Source: Sphingopyxis bauzanensis
GTDB lineage: Bacteria > Pseudomonadota > Alphaproteobacteria > Sphingomonadales > Sphingomonadaceae
DNA: 64,000 nucleotides
Reading direction: 5' to 3'
Assembly (NCBI RefSeq): GCF_002205675.1
Contig: NZ_NISK01000001.1
Span: forward strand, 801,054-865,053
Under the pieces are notes generated by a model that worked only from the letters and a program-made list of their open reading frames with translations, had not been told where the DNA came from and did not search any database. This document shows positions 1 to 7,812 of this stretch, piece by piece (the first letter of the stretch is position 1; every line of letters begins with the position of its first letter). The translations under genes were made by a program, and so were the position numbers.

Positions 1-2
1 TG

Positions 3-143
3 CTCCACATCGTCGGCGCCGACCGCGAATGGCAGGAGGATGCCGCGCGCGCCAAATTGCTGGCGCTGTTCGAAGCCGTCGGGTTGGAAGATCCGTGGGT
101 TGCAGCGCAGCGCCGCCGCCTGTCACTGATCCTGTTCGGCTGA
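3..143 (+). CDS. C-terminal end of a CnoX/YbbN-like thioredoxin-TPR protein (5' truncated)
   Basis: An open frame enters from the left edge and stops at TGA 141-143. The 46 visible residues (LHIVGADREW...RRRLSLILFG) contain a basic helix and the RRRLS-LLF type ending seen at the C-terminus of CnoX/YbbN co-chaperones, where a thioredoxin domain is followed by tetratricopeptide helices. CnoX-type proteins protect unfolded or oxidised proteins and hand them to chaperones in the cytoplasm. The catalytic domain is outside the window, so the family call rests on this tail alone. The stop codon shares its last base with the start of the next gene, so the two are probably co-transcribed. Confidence 0.6.
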   Translation, partial: LHIVGADREWQEDAARAKLLALFEAVGLEDPWVAAQRRRLSLILFG

Positions 144-793
144 TGGGCGAAACCGCGCCCCTGACCATCCAGCGGATCGCGATTTTTCCGCTGCCCGGCG
201 CGGTGCTGTTTCCCGGGCTGCACTTGCCGCTGCATATTTTCGAGCCCCGCTATTCGGCGATGGTGCAGGAAGTGCTGGCGCGCGACCGTCAGATCGGGAT
301 GATCCAGCCGCGCCAGTTGCCCGGCGAAGAAAGCCGCGAGCCGCCCGCGCTTTATGATGTCGGCTGCGTCGGACGCATCGTCGATGTCGAGGCGCTTGAC
401 GAAGGGCGCTTCAACCTCGTGCTCGAAGGCGTCGCGCGCTTTCGCGTCCGCCGCGAGCTCGATGTCGTCACCCCGTTTCGCCAGGTCGAGGCTGAGATCG
501 AAACCGAGATCGAGGACGACGCGGTGCTTTCGAGCATCGAACGCGCCAGCCTGGAGCGCGAGGCCAAGCGCTTTGCGGCGCGGCAGGGCTATGTCGTCGA
601 CTGGGATTCTGTCGGTCAGCTCGACGATGCGACGCTGGTCAACGGCATCGCGCAGGTCGCGCCCTTCGATGCCGCAGCGAAGCAGGCACTGCTGGAGGCG
701 ACCCCGATCGACGCGCGCGCCGAGCTGGTCGTCCAGCTGATGCAATTTTTCGGCCGCTATGACAGCGACGACGGGCGCGCGACGCTGCAATAG
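143..793 (+). CDS. LON substrate-binding domain protein
   Basis: A 216-residue protein consisting only of the N-terminal substrate-recognition domain of Lon protease. The signature FPLPGAVLFPGLHLPLHIFE sits near residues 11-30, followed by RYSAMVQEVL and a GCVGRIVDVE segment. There is no AAA+ or protease domain, so it is not Lon itself. In alphaproteobacteria such stand-alone proteins are common and their role is poorly defined; a folding or protein-quality job is suggested by the upstream thioredoxin-TPR gene. The ATG at 143 overlaps the upstream stop by one base (TGATG). It was preferred over an in-frame upstream start because homologous sequence begins there. Confidence 0.85.
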   Translation: MGETAPLTIQRIAIFPLPGAVLFPGLHLPLHIFEPRYSAMVQEVLARDRQIGMIQPRQLPGEESREPPALYDVGCVGRIVDVEALDEGRFNLVLEGVARFRVRRELDVVTPFRQVEAEIETEIEDDAVLSSIERASLEREAKRFAARQGYVVDWDSVGQLDDATLVNGIAQVAPFDAAAKQALLEATPIDARAELVVQLMQFFGRYDSDDGRATLQ

Positions 794-1078
794 GCGGGTG
801 CTCAGTTCAATTTGCGAGGCGCCATATGGCGCATGTTGTCGGTCAGCGCGCGGCGCACGATATGATGGTCCAGTCCCATCGTGCCGCGGCGTTGGTGCCG
901 CGGTGCCGGGGATAGGCAAATATGGTGAGCGGCGGGCTGATGGGATGTAAGTAGAAATAGGTACAATCCCGTTCGGATCTAGCGAAATCAGATGCCCCCT
1001 CGACGATGCCCTTCGACAATGCGCAAGACCGCGAGGTGTCTCGACGTCGCTCGACACGAACGGGCTAAGAGGTTGCGT
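794..1078. other. Intergenic stretch with no convincing gene
   Basis: About 285 bases separate the convergent LON-domain and UbiH-family genes. A perfect 14-bp palindrome (GCGCCATATGGCGC) lies at 819-832, and GCCGCGG motifs recur around 890-905. The right part holds a copy of an interspersed palindromic repeat. A 25-codon minus-strand frame ending at 802 exists but has no supporting feature. Confidence 0.5.
1036..1063. repeat. Interspersed palindromic repeat, copy 1 (GTCTCGAC...GTCGAGAC-type family)
   Basis: The sequence GTGTC-TCGACGTCGCTC-GACAC followed by GAACGG is nearly self-complementary. An inverted relative lies at 42013-42037, sharing TCTCGAC, GCTCGACACGAACG. Both copies sit in intergenic DNA. 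They look like small non-coding REP-type elements of the genome, without transposase. Confidence 0.6.
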
Positions 1079-2320
1079 TTAGACCTCCGCCCCGGCGAGC
1101 AGCCTTGGCAAATCGCCCGCCTCGCCGCGCGCCTCGTCCATGAAGAAGCGCTTGAGCATCGGCAGGCGCTCCACCGCTCCCAAGCCGGTGCGGCGCACCG
1201 CGGCGGCGGTCCGGCCGGGGATGCCGAACAGGCGGGTCAGACCGTCGGTGGCGAGGCTGACCATCATATTGTCGAGCCCGCGCCAACGCTGATAGCGCGC
1301 GAGCAAGGCAGCATCGCCGAGGTCGAGCCCGAGACGTGCGCCCTCGACGAGCACTTCGGTCAGCGCCGCGACGTCGCGCAGGCCGAGGTTGAGTCCCTGC
1401 CCGGCGATCGGATGGATGCCATGTGCGGCGTCGCCGACCAGCGCGATGCGCTCGGCGACGATTGACGCGCTGTGGTGGAAGCCGAGCGGATAGGTCATGC
1501 GCGGCGCGACGAGCTGCATCGCGCCAAGCACCCCGCCCGCGCGCTTCTGCAATTCGGCGACAAAGCCGCGGTCACCGAGCTTGGCGAAACCGGGACCGTC
1601 ATTTTCGGCGACCGTCCACACGAACGCCGAGCGATGCCGTCCCTCGGAGTCATCGACCAGCGGCAGCAGCGCGAAGGGGCCGGTGGGGTAGAAGATTTCG
1701 TGCGCGACATTGTCGTGCGTCCGTTCATGCGACACCGCGCCGATCAGGGCATGGTGGTGGTACGACCAGTTGGCAATGCTGAATCCTGCGGCGTCGCGCG
1801 TCGGCGAACGGCGGCCTTCCGCGACGATCAGCAGCGGGGCGACGAGCTTTGTCCCGTCAGCGAGGGTCAGCGTGACGCCATGGCCATCGATATCGCGCGA
1901 CACGACCGCGGCGGGCATATGCAACCGGACCAGCGGCGCATCGGCAAGCCCCGCGGCAAGCGCAAGGCGGAGCTGGCGGTTCTCGATCATCGTACCGAGC
2001 GGCGGGTCGCCGTCAGCGGTGACGAAATCGAGATTACCGCCGCGGCCGCTGTCGGGGGCGCCGTCGGCGACCTGAATGGCGCGGATCGGGCAGCCATGAC
2101 CCTTGAGCCGCACGGCGATCCCCAGCACTTCGAACATCTGCCAAGTCGCGCTGGCGATCGCCGAAGCGCGGCCATCGAAGCCCGGCGCGATCGTTGTGAC
2201 CGGGTCGGCGGGATCGACGATCTGGACCGACAGTCCATGGTGCGACAGGGCCAGGGCGAGCGCCTGACCGACGAGGCCGCCCCCCGAGATCAGGACATCG
2301 CTGCGCAGCGTTTCACTCAT
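1079..2320 (-). CDS. UbiH/UbiF/COQ6-family FAD-dependent hydroxylase
   Basis: A 413-residue flavoprotein monooxygenase. The N-terminal Rossmann motif ISGGGLVGQALALAL (about residues 11-25) binds FAD. The C-terminal ALVGDAAHGIHPIAGQGLNL block is the classic UbiH/COQ6 signature containing the second FAD-binding GD motif. Members hydroxylate the aromatic ring of ubiquinone precursors at the inner membrane. Which ring position this paralogue modifies (UbiH, UbiF, UbiI or UbiL-like) cannot be settled by eye. It is divergent from ftsK across a 123-base gap. The start is the ATG at 2318-2320. Confidence 0.85.
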   Translation of the reverse strand: MSETLRSDVLISGGGLVGQALALALSHHGLSVQIVDPADPVTTIAPGFDGRASAIASATWQMFEVLGIAVRLKGHGCPIRAIQVADGAPDSGRGGNLDFVTADGDPPLGTMIENRQLRLALAAGLADAPLVRLHMPAAVVSRDIDGHGVTLTLADGTKLVAPLLIVAEGRRSPTRDAAGFSIANWSYHHHALIGAVSHERTHDNVAHEIFYPTGPFALLPLVDDSEGRHRSAFVWTVAENDGPGFAKLGDRGFVAELQKRAGGVLGAMQLVAPRMTYPLGFHHSASIVAERIALVGDAAHGIHPIAGQGLNLGLRDVAALTEVLVEGARLGLDLGDAALLARYQRWRGLDNMMVSLATDGLTRLFGIPGRTAAAVRRTGLGAVERLPMLKRFFMDEARGEAGDLPRLLAGAEV

Positions 2321-2443
2321 GAACCTGCCCTAGCGCGCGGCGGGGCGCTTGGAAAGGCTGTGGACACGCGCTGCCGCGCGCTTGACGGCGAGTCCGGCGC
2401 ATGTGCATATCGCCGTGGTTAACTGATAGGGACGGTAAACAGC

Positions 2444-4756
2444 ATGGCCAGCCGCAAGGGCGCACCGGCAAAGGCCGATTGGCGCACCGTTTTCCGCCAG
2501 AGCATCGCGCGATCGCTGGTGATCAGCGCCGCGGCGGCGCTCGCGCTGTTCACGCTGTTCCTGACCCTTGCGCTCGTCACCTATGACAGCACCGATGCCG
2601 CGCTCAACACCGCCGCGCACGGCGCCGCCGCCAATTGGATGGGCAGCGCGGGCGCGTGGTTCGCCGATCTCGGCCTAGCAATCGGCGGCGTCGGGATTGC
2701 CTTGCTGCTGCCGCTGCTCGGCTTGCTCGCATGGCGGCTGTGGCTAGGCGCGCCGCAACCCTATTGGCGGCGCCAGCTCGCCTACAGCTTCATCGGCATT
2801 CTGCTCGTCGGGCTGGGCGCCGAGCTGTGGGCGCCCGCGACGAGCGCACCGATGCCCGCGGGCTGGGGTGGCATTATCGCGCTGCTGATCGGCGGCGCGA
2901 TCACGCCGCTGTTTGCGACGGCGGGCGAACCCGCGGCGGCGCTGATTCGCATTGCCACCATCCTGCTGCTCGTCACCATCGGCCTGTGGCTCGCGTGGCG
3001 CGCGCTGCGGCTGGAAAAGGGATGGGAGTCGCGCTTCCGCCTGCCCGCCGCCGATCGCAGCCGCATCGCCGAGCCGGCGCGCGTCGCCGACGACGGTGGC
3101 AGGGCGCCGAACCTGATGGAGCGCGTCGTGCGCCCACGCGCGATCGCCGAACCCAGCGACCGCGCGCCGCCAGAGATCGCGGACCCCGCTCAGCGCACCG
3201 CGCCGTCGAAGCCCCGGCCCAAGCCGCAGACCGAGCTGTTCACCAATTATCAGCTGCCGTCGATCGACCTGCTCGCGCCGCCGCCGCCGGGACCGACCGG
3301 CCAGATCGACAAGGCCGGGCTGGAGCGCAACGCGCGCCTGCTCGAATCAGTGCTAGAGGATTTTCAGGTCAAGGGCGTCGTCACTGCGGTCCGCCCCGGC
3401 CCCGTCGTCACCATGTACGAACTCGAACCCGCTCCGGGGACGAAGGCGAGCCGCGTGTCGAACCTCGCCGATGACATCGCGCGCAACATGTCGGCGCTTT
3501 CGGCACGCATCGCGCCGATTCCGGGCCGCACCGTGATCGGCATCGAACTGCCCAACGCCAACCGTGAGTCGGTGGTGCTGCACGAAATCATCGGCAGTGC
3601 CTTGTTCCAGGACCAGACCGGGGCGCTGCCGATCATCCTCGGCAAGAATATCAGCGGCGACCCGATGATCGCCGATCTCGCGCCGATGCCGCACCTGCTG
3701 ATCGCGGGCACCACCGGCTCGGGTAAGTCGGTCGGGCTCAACGCGATGATCCTGTCGCTGCTCTACCGCCTTGGCCCCGACCAAGTGAAGATGATCATGA
3801 TCGATCCCAAGATGCTGGAACTCAGCGTCTATGACGACATCCCGCACCTGCTCGCCCCGGTGGTGACCGAACCCAAAAAGGCGATCCGTGCCTTGAAATG
3901 GGCGGTTGAGCAGATGGAAGACCGCTACCGGATGATGTCGTCGCTGTCGGTGCGCAACCTCGCGAGCTACAACGACAAGGTCCGCGGCGCGCTCGCCAAG
4001 GGCAAGTCGCTCGGCCGCCGCGTCCAGACCGGCTACGACCCTGACACCGGACAGCCGGTCTATGAGGAAGAGGCGCTCGACTATGCGCCGCTGCCGCAGA
4101 TCGTCATCGTCGTCGACGAGCTCGCCGACCTGATGATGACCGCCGGCAAAGAGGTCGAATTTCTGATCCAGCGGCTCGCGCAAAAGGCGCGCGCGGCGGG
4201 CATCCACCTGATCCTCGCGACACAGCGCCCGTCGGTCGACGTCATCACCGGCGTGATCAAGGCGAACCTGCCGACGCGCATCAGCTTTAACGTTACGTCG
4301 AAGATCGACAGCCGCACCATTTTGGGCGAGGCGGGTGCCGAACAGCTGCTTGGCAAGGGCGATATGCTCTATGTCCCCGGCGGCAAGCAGATCACGCGTA
4401 TTCATGGTCCGTTCGTGTCCGACGACGAAGTGCGCGCGGTCGCCGATCATTGGCGCGGGCAGGGCCGCCCCGACTATGTCGAGAGCGTCACCGAGGATCC
4501 CGAGGATGGCGGCTTTGCGATGGAGGGCGCTCCCGCGGGCGGCGACAGCGCCGAGGACCGCATGTATGCAAAAGCCTGCCAGATCGTCGTCGAAAGCCAG
4601 AAGGCGTCGACCAGCTGGCTGCAACGCCAGCTGCGCATCGGGTACAACAGCGCCGCGCGGCTGATCGAGCGGATGGAGGAGGAAGGGCTGGTCAGTCCGC
4701 CCAACCATGTCGGCCGCCGCGATGTGCTGACCGATCAATATGGCCAGCAGCGGTGA
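2444..4756 (+). CDS. ftsK: DNA translocase FtsK
   Basis: A 770-residue septal DNA pump that moves chromosome ends through the closing septum and activates dif recombination by XerCD. Several hydrophobic segments between residues about 25 and 190 form the membrane anchor. A Pro/Arg-rich linker follows to about 270. The alpha and beta motor domains come next, with Walker A GTTGSGKSVGLN near 425 and Walker B IVIVVDELADLMM near 550. The C-terminal winged-helix gamma domain (TSWLQRQLRIGYNSAARLIERMEEEG) reads KOPS orientation sequences. The length is typical of alphaproteobacterial FtsK, shorter than in E. coli because the linker is short. lolA follows in the same direction, as is common. Confidence 0.97.
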   Translation: MASRKGAPAKADWRTVFRQSIARSLVISAAAALALFTLFLTLALVTYDSTDAALNTAAHGAAANWMGSAGAWFADLGLAIGGVGIALLLPLLGLLAWRLWLGAPQPYWRRQLAYSFIGILLVGLGAELWAPATSAPMPAGWGGIIALLIGGAITPLFATAGEPAAALIRIATILLLVTIGLWLAWRALRLEKGWESRFRLPAADRSRIAEPARVADDGGRAPNLMERVVRPRAIAEPSDRAPPEIADPAQRTAPSKPRPKPQTELFTNYQLPSIDLLAPPPPGPTGQIDKAGLERNARLLESVLEDFQVKGVVTAVRPGPVVTMYELEPAPGTKASRVSNLADDIARNMSALSARIAPIPGRTVIGIELPNANRESVVLHEIIGSALFQDQTGALPIILGKNISGDPMIADLAPMPHLLIAGTTGSGKSVGLNAMILSLLYRLGPDQVKMIMIDPKMLELSVYDDIPHLLAPVVTEPKKAIRALKWAVEQMEDRYRMMSSLSVRNLASYNDKVRGALAKGKSLGRRVQTGYDPDTGQPVYEEEALDYAPLPQIVIVVDELADLMMTAGKEVEFLIQRLAQKARAAGIHLILATQRPSVDVITGVIKANLPTRISFNVTSKIDSRTILGEAGAEQLLGKGDMLYVPGGKQITRIHGPFVSDDEVRAVADHWRGQGRPDYVESVTEDPEDGGFAMEGAPAGGDSAEDRMYAKACQIVVESQKASTSWLQRQLRIGYNSAARLIERMEEEGLVSPPNHVGRRDVLTDQYGQQR

Positions 4757-4866
4757 GGAACCTTCGCCCGTCTCGCGGTTTGAACCGCGTCTGACGAGCA
4801 GGTTCACGGCGGGTTCAATGCCAGCCTGCGATGAGCCGAGCGAACATAGAACAGAATGAGAGTCCC

Positions 4867-5511
4867 ATGACCCTGAAGAATCCCCTCACCCGCCTTGCCG
4901 CCTGGATGCTGACGCCATTGACCGTCGCCGGGCTCGCGATCGGCGTTCCTGCGATCGCGCAGTCGTCGACCACCCTCGCGGCGGTGCAGTCGCATCTCAA
5001 ATCGACCGGGTCGATGACCGCCGATTTCGTCCAGACCGACCGCAACGGCCAGCGCCTGTCGGGCAAGCTGACGCTCAAACGCCCCGGCAAGATTCGGTTT
5101 CAATATCAGAAGGACGTCCCGTTGCTGATCGTCGGCGACGGGAGTTCACTGACGATGATCGATTACGAGGTGCGGCAGGTGCAGCGCTGGCCGGTGAAGA
5201 ATTCACCGCTCGGCGCGCTGCTCGACCCCGATCGCGACCTGACCAAATATGCCAAGGTCATCCCCACCGGCAGCAACGATGTGCTGAGTGTCGAAGTCAA
5301 GGATACCAAACGCCCCGAATATGGCACGATCACGATGGTGTTCGTGCGCGATAGTGGCGCACCCGCCGGACTGCGTCTGCGCGGATGGGTCGCGCTCGAT
5401 TCGCAGAACAACCGGACGCGGATCGACCTCAGTAACCAGAAATTCAACGTCGCGGTCGCCGATTCGGCGTTCCGCTGGACCGATCCTCGCCCGAACAAGC
5501 GTGGTCGCTGA
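4867..5511 (+). CDS. lolA: Outer-membrane lipoprotein carrier protein LolA family
   Basis: A 214-residue periplasmic protein with an N-terminal signal peptide (TRLAAWMLTPLTVAGLAIGVPAIAQ, cleaved after AIAQ or nearby). The mature part begins LAAVQSHLKSTGSMTADFVQTDRNGQRLSGKLTLKRPGKIRFQY, the standard LolA opening in which the ADFVQT and G-L-KRPG-RF blocks form the half-barrel that holds lipoprotein acyl chains. It shuttles lipoproteins from LolCDE to the outer membrane. The ATG at 4867 follows a GAGAG ribosome-binding site and was preferred to the in-frame ATG at 4831, which would precede the signal peptide with a polar tail. A strong terminator follows. Confidence 0.9.
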   Translation: MTLKNPLTRLAAWMLTPLTVAGLAIGVPAIAQSSTTLAAVQSHLKSTGSMTADFVQTDRNGQRLSGKLTLKRPGKIRFQYQKDVPLLIVGDGSSLTMIDYEVRQVQRWPVKNSPLGALLDPDRDLTKYAKVIPTGSNDVLSVEVKDTKRPEYGTITMVFVRDSGAPAGLRLRGWVALDSQNNRTRIDLSNQKFNVAVADSAFRWTDPRPNKRGR

Positions 5512-5533
5512 CCGAAGCTGAACGAAAAATTCG

Positions 5534-5571
5534 GGCCGGGGCGTTTTCTTGCAAAATTCCCCGGCCTTTTT
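5534..5571 (+). terminator. Rho-independent terminator after lolA
   Basis: A perfect 8-bp GC stem (GGCCGGGG at 5534-5541, CCCCGGCC at 5559-5566) encloses a 17-base AT-rich loop. Five T residues follow directly (5567-5571). It begins 22 bases after the lolA stop. Confidence 0.85.
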
Positions 5572-5874
5572 CCGCCGAACCGTCGCCCAGCATCGACGAA
5601 CTGCAAAATCGGCGCTGTGCCGCCGTTTTTCGTTCAGCTTGGCGACAGGGACGCGGGGCTAATTCAACTCTCGAAGACGCCAACACGGCCCCGGATTTGG
5701 GTTTCCCCCTGTTGCCCCACCCGGATTGCCCGGTGTCTTCATTCAAGAGCGTGACGAACGCTGACCTTGAACCCCCGTTCCACCGCCCCTGGGACGGGGG
5801 TTTATGATTCTCGGCGCTGGCACACCCCAAGCATCCTCGTTGCGCCGCGCGCGCGGCGCCGATAGAGCCACCGC
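5572..5874. other. Non-coding gap between lolA terminator and xthA
   Basis: Roughly 300 bases carry no plausible protein gene on either strand. Near the right end a 9-bp stem (AACCCCCGT at 5770-5778, ACGGGGGTT at 5794-5802) is followed by a short T run. The segment between the lolA terminator and this hairpin could be an xthA leader or a small RNA; the sequence alone does not decide. Confidence 0.5.
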
Positions 5875-6669
5875 ATGACTCGCACCAGCATCGCTTCGTG
5901 GAATATCAACAGCGTCCGCGCCCGCATCGGCATCGTCGAAAAATTCCTGCGCGAAGAAGCACCGGACGTCCTGTGCTTGCAGGAAACCAAAGTCGAATGC
6001 GGCACCTTTCCGCAGGATATGTTCCGGGCGCGGGGCTATACCCACATCGTCACCCACGGCCAGCGGATGCACCATGGCGTCGCGATCGTCAGCAAGGTGC
6101 CGCTGACCGAAGTGCGCAAATATGACTGGCAGGCGAATGGCGAGGCGCGCCACGTCGGGGTGACTTTGCCGTCGGGGGTCCGGCTCGACAATGTCTATAT
6201 CCCGGCGGGCGGCGACATTCCCGATCGCACCCTCAACCCCAAATTCGGGCAGAAGCTCGATTTCTTTGGCCGTATGACCGAATGGTCGGGGGCGCTGAAT
6301 GGCACCCCCACCGTGCTGACCGGTGATTTCAACGTTGCCCCGCTCGAAAGCGATGTGTGGAACCATAAGGCGCTGCTCGATGTCGTCAGCCACACGCCGG
6401 TCGAGGTCGAAACGCTCGCGCGGTTGCAGGCGGCATCGAATTGGGTCGATCTTGGCCGCCATTTCATCGCGGCGCCGACCCCGCTGTTCACTTGGTGGAG
6501 TTACCGCGCGAAGGATTGGGAAGCGTCGAACCGCGGCCGCCGCCTCGACCATATGTGGGTGACGCCCGACCTGCTCGACAAAGCGGTGTCGCACCGCATC
6601 GTCCAGCCGGCGCGCAGCTGGGAACGCCCGTCGGATCATATCCCGCTGGTGACGGAATTTGCTTTTTGA
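5875..6669 (+). CDS. xthA: Exodeoxyribonuclease III
   Basis: A 264-residue Mg-dependent AP endonuclease and 3'-5' exonuclease of the ExoIII/APE1 family, which cleaves abasic sites in base-excision repair. The catalytic motifs appear in order: ASWNINSVRAR (residues about 7-17), CLQETK near 38 with the metal-binding Glu, a Tyr-containing NVYIPAGG near 104, LTGDFNVAP near 148, and a final SDHIPLV near 256 with the catalytic Asp-His. The length matches the family. Its TGA overlaps the start of ribA, so the two are translationally coupled. Confidence 0.95.
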   Translation: MTRTSIASWNINSVRARIGIVEKFLREEAPDVLCLQETKVECGTFPQDMFRARGYTHIVTHGQRMHHGVAIVSKVPLTEVRKYDWQANGEARHVGVTLPSGVRLDNVYIPAGGDIPDRTLNPKFGQKLDFFGRMTEWSGALNGTPTVLTGDFNVAPLESDVWNHKALLDVVSHTPVEVETLARLQAASNWVDLGRHFIAAPTPLFTWWSYRAKDWEASNRGRRLDHMWVTPDLLDKAVSHRIVQPARSWERPSDHIPLVTEFAF

Positions 6670-7730
6670 GCGACGCCGACCATAGGGGCGCCCGCCGGGC
6701 CGCGCGCGCGATCGACGCGCTGCGACGGGGCTGGCCCTTTCGCGTCGAAGGGGCGGAGGGCGCGCTCGACCTGCTCGCGGTCGAAAGCGCGCGCGACGAC
6801 GCGCTCGTGGAATTTGCCAGCCACGATGTCCTGCTGTCGGGCGAGCGCGCGGTAACGCTGAAGCTGACCAATCAGCGTGTCGCGGCGGCACCTGGTCCGG
6901 TGCGCCTGACTTCAGCCGCCAGCACCGTCACCGCGGCGCTGGCGATCGCCGACCCGGCGCTCGATCTCGCCCACCCGCTCAAAGGTCCGTTTCGTACCAT
7001 CGCCACCGGCGGTGACACCGCCGCGGCCGCCGCGATGACGATGGCTCGCCATGCGGGCCTGCTTCCGGCTTTTTTTGTCCGCGACGCTGTCGGTGAAGCC
7101 GAGACAGGATGCACCGCCGACGATGTCGCCACGCTGCTCGACCCGGCGCGCCTGCAGATCGCCGCGCGCGCGCGCCTGCCCGTTGCGGCCAGCGAAACCG
7201 CCGAAATCATCGCTTTCCGTTCGCCCGAGGAAGCTTCGGATCATGTCGCGCTGGTCATCGGCCAACGCGACGGCAATCCGCCCGTCGTCCGCCTCCACAG
7301 CGAGTGCCTGACCGGCGACGTGCTCGACAGCCTGAAATGCGATTGCGGGCCGCAACTCCACGCCGCGCTCCACGCGATGGCCGACGCACCATGGGGGGTG
7401 CTGCTGTACCTGCGGCAGGAAGGGCGCGGCATCGGGTTGGTCAACAAGCTGCGCGCTTATGCGCTGCAGGATCAGGGCTACGACACGGTCGACGCCAATT
7501 TGCGGCTCGGCTTTCCGGTCGAGGCGCGCGATTTCGCAATTGCCGGGCGCATGCTGGAATTGCTGAACATCCCGCAGATCCGGTTGATGACCAACAACCC
7601 CGAAAAAGTCGCGCGACTGGAGAAAGAGGGCGTCGAAGTGGTCGAGCGCCTGCCGTTGGCGCTGCCGGCCAATCCGCACAACGAGCAATATCTGGCGACG
7701 AAGCGAGATCGGACCGGGCATCAGCTTTAG
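6666..7730 (+). CDS. ribA: GTP cyclohydrolase II with alphaproteobacterial N-terminal extension
   Basis: A 354-residue enzyme that opens GTP to the first intermediate of riboflavin synthesis. The C-terminal catalytic domain shows the zinc-binding CLTGDVLDSLKCDCG near residues 214-228 and the RQEGRGIGLVNKL motif near 248-260. It ends with the MTNNPEKVARLE segment typical of RibA. The first roughly 170 residues (RRGWPFRVEGAEG...) are an extra domain, seen in alphaproteobacterial RibA, that is not a functional RibB as judged by the missing acidic metal motif. The start is taken as TTG at 6666, which overlaps the xthA stop as TTGA. No ATG or GTG fits as well, because the conserved N-terminal domain begins directly after it. 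Confidence 0.9.
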   Translation: MSDADHRGARRAARAIDALRRGWPFRVEGAEGALDLLAVESARDDALVEFASHDVLLSGERAVTLKLTNQRVAAAPGPVRLTSAASTVTAALAIADPALDLAHPLKGPFRTIATGGDTAAAAAMTMARHAGLLPAFFVRDAVGEAETGCTADDVATLLDPARLQIAARARLPVAASETAEIIAFRSPEEASDHVALVIGQRDGNPPVVRLHSECLTGDVLDSLKCDCGPQLHAALHAMADAPWGVLLYLRQEGRGIGLVNKLRAYALQDQGYDTVDANLRLGFPVEARDFAIAGRMLELLNIPQIRLMTNNPEKVARLEKEGVEVVERLPLALPANPHNEQYLATKRDRTGHQL

Positions 7731-7812
7731 GTCCATCACCCCCGCCTTCGCGTGAGCGAGGATCATCCCGCGGAGCGGGGCTCGTCCGTTTCCCACCATC
7801 CCAAATCGGACA

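Noticed and set aside
802-876. A 25-codon minus-strand frame between the LON-domain and UbiH-family genes
   Set aside because: No ribosome-binding site or recognisable sequence, and the short length gives no statistical support.
5572-5805. 6S RNA gene, because of an ACCTTGAACCC stretch before a hairpin
   Set aside because: The ends do not pair into the long 6S rod by eye, and the usual zapA / formyltetrahydrofolate cyclo-ligase neighbours are absent.
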